Positions 1 to 6,357 of a stretch of DNA of 17,219 bases are shown piece by piece. Source of the stretch: Desulfovibrio sp. GTDB lineage: Bacteria; Desulfobacterota; Desulfovibrionia; Desulfovibrionales; Desulfovibrionaceae. Location of the stretch: assembly GCA_031275955.1 (NCBI GenBank), contig JAISNZ010000014.1, forward strand, positions 1 through 17,219. The letters are read 5' to 3'. The number at the start of each line of letters is the position of its first letter. Within the stretch, counting starts at the first letter, position 1. Below the pieces are notes generated by a model. That model did not search any database. It had not been told where the DNA came from and was given only the letters and a program-made list of their open reading frames with translations. The position numbers and the translations under genes were made by a program.

Positions 1-150
1 CCGGGGCGGGGGTTCCGGCGGCGGGGGCGTCCCCGGGCGCGCTGGGGGGGGCGGTGTTTTGCCCGGCCGGGGAGGGCGGAGCGGGGGGTTCCGGGGCGGA
101 AGTTCCGGCGGCGGGCGTCCTCGCGGCCTGGGGAGGGGCGGCGTTCCGGC
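1..150 (-). repeat. 90-bp imperfect tandem repeat in the dnaX linker
   Basis: CCGGGGCGG..GTTCCGGCGGCGGG at 1-25 recurs at 91-115, and the similarity continues for about 60 bp. The period of 90 bp equals 30 codons and keeps the frame. Both copies encode the same Ala/Pro-rich pattern (PAAGT-APxP), consistent with expansion of a disordered linker. Confidence 0.6.
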
Positions 151-1267
151 CGGAGAGGGATTCCAGGGGCAGAAGCCGCGGCAGCAGGGCCAGGTTCAGC
201 AGCAACAGTTCCAGGGCCAGGGCGGGCTCCTGGGCGGTCAGGACCCGGCGCTGGCCCTCCAGGGTCATCTGCCAGCAGGCGTGGATATGGGCCAGGGAAA
301 AGGCTCCGGCTGTCTCCAACAGGGCCAGGGCCTCGGCCTCGGGCAGATCTGTCGCGCTCAGGCCGCTTTTGCCGGTCTGGCGCAAAATAAAGAGGTCACG
401 CCACAGGGAGGAGAGTTCCCGCAAAAAAAAACCCAGATCCAAACCTTGATCCAGGAGGCCGCGGACAAGATCGGTCAGAGCCGGACAGTCACCGTCCCGG
501 AAGGCATCCAGCATTCGGCTCAAGGTCTCCCGTCCGGCCAGCCCGAGCACCGTCCGGGCCGTTTCCTCGGTCAGCGGACTTTCGCCCAGGGCCAGGACCT
601 GGGCCAGCAGGGACATGGCGTCGCGCACGCTGCCGCTTCCCCGCCGGGCGATAAGGCGCACGGCGTTCTCCTCAAAGGGCAGTCCTTCCCGTTGCAGCAC
701 ACCCGCCAGGTGATCCCGGAGGTCTTTCTCCGGCAGTCGCTGGAAGACGAAATGCTGGCAGCGGCTGAGGACGGTGGCCGGAAATTTGTGCGGCTCCGTG
801 GTGGCGAGGATGAAGACCACCCGCGGCGGGGGTTCCTCCAGGGTCTTCAGCAGGGCGTTGAAGGCGTCCTTGGAAAGCATGTGGGCTTCGTCAATGATGA
901 AGATCTTGTGCCGCCCGTCCATGGGGGCGTAGCCCACCACCTCCCGCAGGCGGCGCACGTCGTCGATGCCCCGGTTGGAGGCCCCGTCGATCTCCACCAC
1001 ATCCACGGCGTTCCCCGCGGTGACGGCCCGGCAGAGGTCGCAGCCGTTGCAGGGCTCCGCCGCCGGACCCCGGCGGCAGTTGAGGGCTTTAGCGAAGACG
1101 CGGGCCAGGGTGGTCTTGCCCACTCCCCGCGTGCCGCTGAAGAGATAGGCCGGGGCCGCCCTGTCCTCCCTGGCGGTCCGGGAGAGAATGGTCTTGACGG
1201 TGTCCTGTCCCGTGACCTCGGCAAAAGTCTGGGGGCGGTATTTGGCGGTAAGGGCGAGGGTGCTCAT
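1..1267 (-). CDS. dnaX: DNA polymerase III subunit tau/gamma (3' end cut by window edge)
   Basis: This is the ATPase motor subunit of the replicative clamp loader, which opens the beta clamp and, in its long tau form, tethers polymerase cores. Seen: 422 complete codons from an ATG at 1267, with GGAGG (1275-1279 on the plus strand as CCTCC) 7 nt upstream. Walker A GTRGVGKT is at residues 45-52, zinc-site cysteines at C64, C73, C76 and C79, Walker B IIDEAH at 124-129, and the SRC sensor motif at 168-170. AAA+ domains I-II and helical domain III are followed from about residue 375 by an Ala/Pro-rich linker that runs off the window. It is the last gene of the rsmD-coaD-miaA-dnaX series, 47 bp after miaA. 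Oddities: a nine-T run at codons 279-282 and a 90-bp imperfect tandem repeat in the linker. The identity is secure; how the protein ends cannot be seen. Confidence 0.96.
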   Translation of the reverse strand, partial: MSTLALTAKYRPQTFAEVTGQDTVKTILSRTAREDRAAPAYLFSGTRGVGKTTLARVFAKALNCRRGPAAEPCNGCDLCRAVTAGNAVDVVEIDGASNRGIDDVRRLREVVGYAPMDGRHKIFIIDEAHMLSKDAFNALLKTLEEPPPRVVFILATTEPHKFPATVLSRCQHFVFQRLPEKDLRDHLAGVLQREGLPFEENAVRLIARRGSGSVRDAMSLLAQVLALGESPLTEETARTVLGLAGRETLSRMLDAFRDGDCPALTDLVRGLLDQGLDLGFFLRELSSLWRDLFILRQTGKSGLSATDLPEAEALALLETAGAFSLAHIHACWQMTLEGQRRVLTAQEPALALELLLLNLALLPRLLPLESLSGRNAAPPQAARTPAAGTSAPEPPAPPSPAGQNTAPPSAPGDAPAAGTPAP

Positions 1268-1314
1268 GAACTGTCCTCCGGACGCGGGCGGACGCGGGTC
1301 CGGCGAAAACCACG

Positions 1315-2301
1315 CTACGGAATAGTGAACCCGAGGTCAAGGCGAAAGCGCCGCCCGCAGAAATCAGTATGTTCCAGGACATGCTCCGCCAGGGCGGAGG
1401 CCTGATCCGGGGAAAACCAGGTAATTTCCCTGTCCGGGCGGAACCAGGTCAACTGGCGCTTGGCATAGGCCCGGGTGTTGCGGAACCAGAGTTCCCGGCA
1501 CTCCTCCAGGCTCAGAAGGCCGTTCAGGTGCGCGAGCAGTTCCCGGCAGCCGATGGCGGTCCAGCCGGGGGCGGAGGGATCGGGAAAACGAACAAAGGCC
1601 CGGCGGGCTTCCTCCAGAGCGCCCGCTTCCAGCATGGCCTCCAGGCGCCGCCGGATCCGGATTTCCAGGGCGGACAGGGGCAGGCCCACCCCCACCTTGA
1701 CAGGCCGGTAGGGAGAAGGAAGAGGCGGCATTTTGTGCCACAGGGAAAAGGGTTTGCCTGTGGCCTGCAGAACCGCCAAGGCCCTGACGATGCGCTGGCG
1801 GTCGTGGGGATGGATTTTGGCCGCGTATTCCGGATCCTCCCGGCCAAGGAGGCGGTGCAGGGCCGGGCCGCCTTCGGCGGCGCAGGCCCTTCGCCATTGG
1901 TCGAGGACGTCCGCGGGGACTTCGGGAATGGGGGCGATGCCGGCAAAAAGGGTCTTGAGATACAGCCCCGTGCCGCCCACCAGGACGGGCAGGGCCCCGG
2001 CGTCCAGGCTTTCGCGGATGGCCGCATCCGCCAGCCGGGAATATGACCCGGCCCCCAGCTTTTCGCTCAGGGGCAGAAAGCCGTAAAGCCGGTGAGGAAC
2101 AGCGGCCTGCTCCTCCGGGGAAGGTTGGGCGGTGATCAGGGGAAACTCCCGGTAAACCTGGCGGGAATCCGCATTGAGGATGCGGACCGGGCCGGGGAAG
2201 GCCAGGGCAAGAGCCAGGGCGGCGGCGGTCTTGCCCGCACCCGTGGGACCCAGGATGCAGGGCAGGGCAACAGGCGCGGCTATGCCGTCTGGCCGGCGCA
2301 C
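1315..2301 (-). CDS. miaA: tRNA dimethylallyltransferase
   Basis: The enzyme transfers a dimethylallyl group to N6 of A37 in tRNAs that read UNN codons, acting in the cytoplasm. Seen (GTG-start numbering): Walker A-like GPTGAGKT at 18-25, then the family signatures NADSRQVY, VGGTGLYL, HPHDRQRIVRAL and the C-terminal NTRAYAKRQLTWFR. The product is 328 aa, slightly long for a family of about 300-320. Start choice: the frame is open upstream into coaD, but an upstream ATG at 2412 would need a 130-nt overlap with coaD. I chose GTG at 2301, which has GGGAAAG about 9 nt upstream and overlaps the coaD stop by 22 nt. TTG at 2307 is an alternative. The overlap implies co-translation with coaD. The function is secure and the start is uncertain by a few codons. 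Confidence 0.93.
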   Translation of the reverse strand: MRRPDGIAAPVALPCILGPTGAGKTAAALALALAFPGPVRILNADSRQVYREFPLITAQPSPEEQAAVPHRLYGFLPLSEKLGAGSYSRLADAAIRESLDAGALPVLVGGTGLYLKTLFAGIAPIPEVPADVLDQWRRACAAEGGPALHRLLGREDPEYAAKIHPHDRQRIVRALAVLQATGKPFSLWHKMPPLPSPYRPVKVGVGLPLSALEIRIRRRLEAMLEAGALEEARRAFVRFPDPSAPGWTAIGCRELLAHLNGLLSLEECRELWFRNTRAYAKRQLTWFRPDREITWFSPDQASALAEHVLEHTDFCGRRFRLDLGFTIP

Positions 2302-2840
2302 GAACAAAATCTTTCCCGCAGCCGGCTGTAGACCTTGTCCGGAACCAGATCCCTGACGTCGCCGCCGCATCTGGCCGAGGCCTTGATGGTGGTGGAACTG
2401 ACGTACATCCACTGATAGTCGGTCATGAGGAAGACGGTCTGGATATGCCGCCGCATTTTCCGGTTCATCAGGGCCAGCTGGAACTCGTAATCAAAGTCCG
2501 ACGTGGCCCGCAGACCGCGCAGGAGCACCCTGACCCCGCGCTGGTCGGCATAATCCACCAGGAGGCCGCGAAAGGACTCCACCATCACCAGAGGATCGCC
2601 GGCAAAGACCTCCGCTGCCATGTCCACCCGCTCCTCCAGAGAAAAACAGGTCGTTTTCCCCGTATCGCCCGCCACAGCCACGATAATCCTTCCGAACACC
2701 TCGCAGCCCCTGCGGATCAGGCTGATATGCCCGTTGGTCAGAGGGTCGAAGGTTCCAGGATAGATGGCAATGCCGGGCAGAGGCCCATCCGCGGGGAAAG
2801 TCCCGCTTTCGTCTATGCCGTCTGACTGCCTGCTGTCCAT
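2280..2840 (-). CDS. coaD: Phosphopantetheine adenylyltransferase
   Basis: This catalyses the fourth step of coenzyme A synthesis, 4'-phosphopantetheine plus ATP to dephospho-CoA and pyrophosphate. Seen: the nucleotidyltransferase motif TNGH at residues 35-38 inside IYPGTFDPLTNGH, the family motif RGLRATSDFDYE at 108-119, and VSSTTIK at 147-153. At 186 aa it is longer than the usual 160 or so, because about 22 residues precede the conserved IAIYPG strand. No ATG, GTG or TTG codon lies between the ATG at 2840 and that strand, so the extension appears real unless a non-standard start is used. The start lies inside rsmD (28-nt overlap) and the stop overlaps miaA. The rsmD-coaD pairing is common in bacteria (family knowledge). 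Confidence 0.95.
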   Translation of the reverse strand: MDSRQSDGIDESGTFPADGPLPGIAIYPGTFDPLTNGHISLIRRGCEVFGRIIVAVAGDTGKTTCFSLEERVDMAAEVFAGDPLVMVESFRGLLVDYADQRGVRVLLRGLRATSDFDYEFQLALMNRKMRRHIQTVFLMTDYQWMYVSSTTIKASARCGGDVRDLVPDKVYSRLRERFCSCAGQTA

Positions 2841-3382
2841 AAGAGTACCCGCGTTTGTCCATACAAGCGATCCGCCAGAAGGGCCAGTCCGGGCTTGTCC
2901 GCCCGGAAGGGGGCGCGATTCTCCACTTCGGCGTTGACAAGGGCCCCCGGAGCCAGCCAGCCGTTTCGCGCCAGGGCGAAGAGGGTCCGGTCCAGAAGAT
3001 CCTCCCGGTACGGAGGATCAAGGAAAACAAGGGAAAAGGGACACTCCGGGCGCCTGGCCAGAACCTTGCCCGCTTCCTCCCGCCAGAGAACGCTCCTGCC
3101 CGCTTCCAGGCCGAGAAGTTCCGCATTCCTGGCGATGACGGCCGCCGCGCGGGGGGCTGACTCCACAAAAACCGCCAGCCCCGCCCCCCGGCTGAGGGCT
3201 TCAAAGCCAAGGCTGCCGCTGCCGGCAAAGAGATCCAGAACCCGCGCCTGCGGCCAGATGACGCCCTTTGCCTCCAGCATGGAAAAGAGGGCCTCGCGCA
3301 CCCTGCCCATGGCCGGGCGAAATCCCGGACCGCTGGTGGTTTTCAACGTCCGGCCCCGGTAAAGTCCGGCAATGATGCGCAT
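2813..3382 (-). CDS. rsmD: 16S rRNA (guanine-N2) methyltransferase RsmD
   Basis: RsmD methylates N2 of G966 (E. coli numbering) of 16S rRNA using S-adenosylmethionine. Seen: the N-terminal MRIIAGLYRGR typical of RsmD, SAM-binding loop DLFAGSGSLG at residues 50-59, and catalytic DPPY motif at 122-125. The length of 189 aa matches the family. The frame is open upstream to 3643, but that extension is Pro/Arg-rich, crosses palindromic DNA and resembles nothing in the family. The ATG at 3382 is preceded by AAAAGGGG about 4 nt upstream, so I chose it. This is the first gene of the housekeeping series, and its 3' end overlaps coaD by 28 nt. No clear promoter was recognised upstream. Confidence 0.93.
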   Translation of the reverse strand: MRIIAGLYRGRTLKTTSGPGFRPAMGRVREALFSMLEAKGVIWPQARVLDLFAGSGSLGFEALSRGAGLAVFVESAPRAAAVIARNAELLGLEAGRSVLWREEAGKVLARRPECPFSLVFLDPPYREDLLDRTLFALARNGWLAPGALVNAEVENRAPFRADKPGLALLADRLYGQTRVLLWTAGSQTA

Positions 3383-3615
3383 GAGGCCCCTTTTCCCGCT
3401 GGATCTGCTCCAAAACAATTGAGGTCGGAAACTGTTCGCGCGCGGCGGGCGGAGCCCGCCTGCCCCTGTTTCGCGGCAAGGATCGGCAGGCGTATCCTCG
3501 CGGAGCGGTTCACACCTTTCCTTCGTGAACTGCTCTATCCCATGCGGGCGGCGGAGGCAAGGCCACGCCGGGCGCAGGCGGACAGTGCCCGGATCAAAGG
3601 AAAATGCTGGTTTAT

Positions 3616-3647
3616 CGGGGCTTTGCCCCGAACGTGGGGGCATATCT
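3616..3647 (-). repeat. Hairpin plus AGATATGCCCCC element (copy 1)
   Basis: The plus strand carries the hairpin CGGGGCTTTGCCCCG (3616-3630), followed by TGGGGGCATATCT (3635-3647). The same two parts, a GGGGCTTTGCCCC core and GGGGGCATATCT downstream, recur at 16101-16157. It also sits where the msrAB transcript would end, so it may act as a terminator-like stem. Confidence 0.5.
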
Positions 3648-3658
3648 GTACAGGTGGT

Positions 3659-3687
3659 GTCCGCCCGCGCTTTCGCGCAGAACGGAC
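3659..3687 (-). terminator. Hairpin after msrAB, candidate transcript end
   Basis: Read on the minus strand, GTCCGTTC pairs with GGGCGGAC (two G-U pairs), then one bulged T, then GCGC-GAAA-GCGC closed by a GNRA-type tetraloop. It starts about 60 nt after the msrAB stop. No T-run follows, so it is either a stabilising 3' hairpin or a weak or factor-dependent terminator. Confidence 0.4.
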
Positions 3688-3749
3688 GGCCCCGGACCCC
3701 CTCGTGTCGGGATGCCTCCGCTGTCAGTATGCTCTGCTGCCGATCCCCC

Positions 3750-4856
3750 CTAAGGGGTTACCAATATTTTCAAATCGCCATACCCCTGCCTGTCCATTTC
3801 CTCGAAGGGAATAAAACGGAGGGCCGCGCTGTTGATGCAATAGCGCAAGCCGCCTTTGTCCCTGGGACCATCCTGGAAAACATGCCCAAGGTGGGAATCG
3901 CCCACGCGGCTTTTGACTTCAATCCGCTTCAGGCCGTAGCTGTTGTCGGCATGCTCGGCAACAACCTCCGGTTCAATGGGCTTGGTAAAGCTCGGCCAGC
4001 CGCAGTCGGAATCAAATTTGTCGGCGGAGGAAAACAGCGGTTCCCCGGTGACAACATCCACATAAATCCCCGGTTCCTTGTGATCCAGGAACTTGCCGGA
4101 AAAAGCCCGCTCTGTCCCCGCCGTCTGGGTAACATAATACTCTTCAGGCCTGAGCCTTTGTTGCAATTCCGCATCGGACGGCTTGGAATACCTGCCCGGG
4201 TCCACCAGACCTTTTTTTTCGGACCCGAGGTCCTTCAGGCTGTCAAAACTAATGTGGCAGTAGCCGCCAGGATTCTTTTTCAGATAATCCTGATGGTATT
4301 CTTCGGCTGAAAAATACTGTTCCAGGGGCAGCAGCTCCACAGCCAGCGGCCCGGCATAGTCTTTTCGCGCCTTGTCCATGACGGATTCAAGGATTGCCCT
4401 GTCCTCGCTGCGCACATAATACATGCCGGTGCGATACTGGATTCCCCGATCGTTGCCCTGGCGGTTGACGCTGACCGGGTCAATGATTTTGAAAAACTGT
4501 TCCGCAAGGATTTTCAGGCTGACCATTTGCGGATCATAGATGATATGCACGGCTTCGGCATGGCCGGTTTTCCCCGAACAAACCTGCTCATAGCTGGGAT
4601 TTTCCGTTGTTCCGTTGGCGTAGCCGGCAGTTACATCAACGACTCCGGGGATTCTTGAAAAATATTCCTCAACGCCCCAGAAGCACCCTCCGGCAAAATA
4701 TACATCCCGGAGATTGACCTGATTTCCTCGTTGTTCCATTTTTGACATGCCTTCGTTTTTTTCGCTTCCTTCAGGAGAAGCATGGGCCGCCGGCAAAAGA
4801 GCCGCCAGCAAAAAAAGGCTTGCCTGCAGGACCGCGCGTGATAATTTTTTCCTCAT
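3750..4856 (-). CDS. msrAB: Bifunctional peptide methionine sulfoxide reductase MsrA/MsrB with signal peptide
   Basis: The protein repairs both S- and R-methionine sulfoxide in oxidised proteins, probably in the periplasm. Seen: a signal peptide at residues 1-26 (basic MRKK, hydrophobic core, AHA|S cleavage site); MsrA with catalytic GGCFWG (C58) and probable resolving C200 in NPGGYC; MsrB with SDCGWPSF (C285) and catalytic RYCINSAALRF (C340). The spacings of 142 (C58-C200) and 55 (C285-C340) match, as I recall, those of the cysteines in Neisseria PilB. MsrB lacks the CxxC zinc pairs. No thioredoxin-like N-terminal domain is present, so the electron donor must be separate. The ATG at 4856 follows GGGAGAGGAGA. 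The frame continues upstream into an IS3 orfA fragment. Local GC is about 47-57% in lines I counted, well below its neighbours, which suggests acquisition. Confidence 0.95.
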   Translation of the reverse strand: MRKKLSRAVLQASLFLLAALLPAAHASPEGSEKNEGMSKMEQRGNQVNLRDVYFAGGCFWGVEEYFSRIPGVVDVTAGYANGTTENPSYEQVCSGKTGHAEAVHIIYDPQMVSLKILAEQFFKIIDPVSVNRQGNDRGIQYRTGMYYVRSEDRAILESVMDKARKDYAGPLAVELLPLEQYFSAEEYHQDYLKKNPGGYCHISFDSLKDLGSEKKGLVDPGRYSKPSDAELQQRLRPEEYYVTQTAGTERAFSGKFLDHKEPGIYVDVVTGEPLFSSADKFDSDCGWPSFTKPIEPEVVAEHADNSYGLKRIEVKSRVGDSHLGHVFQDGPRDKGGLRYCINSAALRFIPFEEMDRQGYGDLKILVTP

Positions 4857-4871
4857 TCTCCTCTCCCGATC

Positions 4872-4997
4872 TTTGTGGATCTGCGTCTGGTGGACGCCAA
4901 ACTCCGAACTCAAGGCAACGATACTCTTTTTACCAGAAAGAACCAACAGGGCCACCTTGGCCTTGAAGGCCGGGGCGTGATTTTTACGCTTGCCCAT
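4872..4997 (-). pseudogene. IS3-family transposase OrfA, N-terminal fragment
   Basis: The ATG at 4997 has a strong ribosome site, AAGGAG with 7-nt spacing. It opens a frame beginning MGKRKNHAPAFKAKVALLVL and continuing to FGVHQTQIHK. This is the N-terminal helix-turn-helix of IS3-family OrfA proteins, whose family pattern is roughly FKAKVALEAL...FGVHPTQIHQWK. Homology stops at about residue 42, where a full OrfA would be about 90-100 aa. The frame then runs without a stop into the msrAB signal peptide. No OrfB (DDE integrase) is present, so it cannot transpose by itself. The family assignment is from motif recognition. Confidence 0.8.
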
Positions 4998-5056
4998 TCG
5001 TATTCTCCTTGCGTTCAAGCGTAGTTGCCACCTGTGTCCGAATTTTGGGGAGTACC
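4872..5056 (-). mobile_element. Remnant left end of an IS3-family insertion sequence
   Basis: Upstream of the orfA fragment, the minus strand reads GGTACTCCCCAAAATTCGG then ACAC (5034-5056). This resembles the terminal inverted repeat of IS3-group elements (C-run, CCAAAA, GGACAC). The right end, the rest of orfA and all of orfB are missing. The outer boundary is approximate, and the matching right repeat was not found in the window. The remnant lies between the divergent msrAB and gmd genes and could carry promoter sequence for either. Confidence 0.6.
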
Positions 5057-5097
5057 TCTCGGATTTTACATCGCCTGGCGGGCATGGTATCGGATAA

Positions 5098-5128
5098 GCG
5101 CTTTTGCTCGGAAATGCCCGTAAAGCGC
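5098..5128 (+). promoter_or_regulatory. Inverted repeat immediately upstream of the gmd ribosome site
   Basis: GCGCTTT (5098-5104) and AAAGCGC (5122-5128) form a perfect 7-bp inverted repeat with a 17-nt loop. It directly abuts GGGAG (5129-5133), the likely gmd ribosome site. It could be an operator or a leader hairpin. A poor promoter match (TTTACA at 5065-5070, 17 bp, then TATCGG) lies upstream and is not called. Confidence 0.3.
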
Positions 5129-5142
5129 GGGAGACACAGGCT

Positions 5143-6357
5143 ATGGAGAACATGAAAAAGGCTCTGCTGACAGGCGTTACCGGACAGGACGGCGCCTATC
5201 TCGCCCGTTTTCTCCTGGACAAGGGCTACGAGGTCCACGGCGTCAAGCGCCGTTCCTCCCTGTTCAACACCCAGCGGGTGGACGCCATTTACCAGGGCCT
5301 GCGCGTCAGGGACAAACGCTTTTTCCTGCACTACGGCGACCTGACGGACAGCGCCAACATCATCCGCCTGGTCCAGAAAATCCAGCCTGACGAGATCTAC
5401 AACCTTGGCGCCCAGAGTCACGTCCAGGTGTCTTTTGAGGCCCCGGAGTACACCGCCGACGTCGACGCCCTCGGCACCCTGCGCGTGCTGGAAGCCGTGC
5501 GCCTCCTGGGCCTGGAAAAGAAAACCCGCGTCTATCAGGCTTCCACCTCCGAGCTCTACGGCCTGGTCCGGGAAGTCCCCCAAAGGGAATCCACACCCTT
5601 TTATCCCCGCTCTCCCTACGCCTGCGCCAAACTCTACGCCTACTGGATCACGGTCAATTATCGTGAAGCCTACGGTCTGTATGCCTGCAACGGCATCCTG
5701 TTCAACCACGAGTCCCCCCTGCGCGGCGAGACCTTCGTCACCAGAAAGATCACGCGCGCCCTGCCGCGCATCGCCCTCGGCCTGGAAGACTGCCTGTATC
5801 TGGGCAACCTCAACGCCCTGCGCGACTGGGGCCACGCCCGCGACTATGTGCGCATGATGTGGCTGATGCTCCAGCAGGAGAAACCGGAGGATTTCGTGAT
5901 CGCCACGGGCGAGCAGCACTCCGTCCGGGAGTTCCTTGCCGAAACCGCCAGGCATCTCGGTCTGGCCCTCGCCTGGGAAGGGGAGGGCGTTGACGAGGTC
6001 GGCAGGGTGGCCTCCTTCGCCAGGAAGGAGCTGCTTGACCTGCTGCGGCGGCAAATGCGGGGCGAAACCTCCGCCACCCGGGACGCCTTCATTGAGGACC
6101 TTCTGAAAACCATTGTCTCCAATCCCCTCCTGAAACCGGGCAGCGTGATTGTGCGCGTTGACCCGCGCTACTTTCGTCCGACGGAGGTGGAGACGCTTCT
6201 CGGCGACGCCGCCAAAGCCAGGGCCAGACTCGGCTGGGAGCCGGAAGTCCGCTTCCCTGAACTGGTCAGGGAAATGGCGGAGGAGGATTTCGCCGCCGCG
6301 AGGCGCGACAGTCTGTGTCTCCAGGCCGGATTCAACGTGCACGAGGTGCGGGAATGA
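5143..6357 (+). CDS. gmd: GDP-mannose 4,6-dehydratase
   Basis: Gmd converts GDP-D-mannose to GDP-4-keto-6-deoxy-D-mannose, the first committed step to GDP-L-fucose and related sugars for surface glycans. Seen: an SDR-family NADP site TGVTGQDG at residues 10-17, the catalytic region STSELYG at 134-140, YACAK (Y159, K163), and the near-invariant blocks YACNGILFNHESP and RDWGHARDYV. It has 404 aa against about 373 in E. coli. The difference is mostly an extra segment of about 30 residues near 291-330, before the conserved VDPRYFRPTEVETLLGD. The ATG at 5143 has GGGAG 9 nt upstream. ATG 5152 aligns equally well with E. coli, but its GGAG would be only 3 nt away. The stop overlaps the fcl start, so the two are likely co-translated. 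No glycosyltransferase or polysaccharide cluster lies nearby. Confidence 0.96.
   Translation: MENMKKALLTGVTGQDGAYLARFLLDKGYEVHGVKRRSSLFNTQRVDAIYQGLRVRDKRFFLHYGDLTDSANIIRLVQKIQPDEIYNLGAQSHVQVSFEAPEYTADVDALGTLRVLEAVRLLGLEKKTRVYQASTSELYGLVREVPQRESTPFYPRSPYACAKLYAYWITVNYREAYGLYACNGILFNHESPLRGETFVTRKITRALPRIALGLEDCLYLGNLNALRDWGHARDYVRMMWLMLQQEKPEDFVIATGEQHSVREFLAETARHLGLALAWEGEGVDEVGRVASFARKELLDLLRRQMRGETSATRDAFIEDLLKTIVSNPLLKPGSVIVRVDPRYFRPTEVETLLGDAAKARARLGWEPEVRFPELVREMAEEDFAAARRDSLCLQAGFNVHEVRE

Larger units (their letters stand above)
3383..3749. other. Palindrome-rich intergenic region, no gene recognised
   Basis: These 367 bp lie between rsmD and msrAB, both on the minus strand. Open frames here show no recognisable protein. 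The stretch holds at least four inverted repeats: a perfect 7-bp stem with a 3-nt loop at 3444-3460, GTTCAC...GTGAAC at 3508-3530, CGGGGC...GCCCCG at 3616-3630, and a 12-pair stem with a tetraloop at 3659-3687. It probably contains the msrAB transcript end and the rsmD leader. A small RNA or degraded repeat sequence is possible but not demonstrated. Confidence 0.6.

Noticed and set aside
59..1405. A 448-codon plus-strand frame opposite dnaX
   Set aside because: It mirrors dnaX codons, is low in complexity, and has no supported ribosome site. DnaX motifs on the minus strand are unambiguous.
3383..3643. N-terminal extension of rsmD by 87 codons
   Set aside because: The extension crosses palindromic DNA and is unlike RsmD. 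The ATG at 3382 has a good ribosome site and gives the family length.
4872..5056. Complete, active insertion sequence
   Set aside because: Only the left end and the first third of orfA are present. There is no orfB and no matching right inverted repeat.
4984..6342. A 452-codon minus-strand frame opposite gmd
   Set aside because: Gmd on the plus strand is certain from conserved motifs, and the opposing frame shows no recognisable domain.
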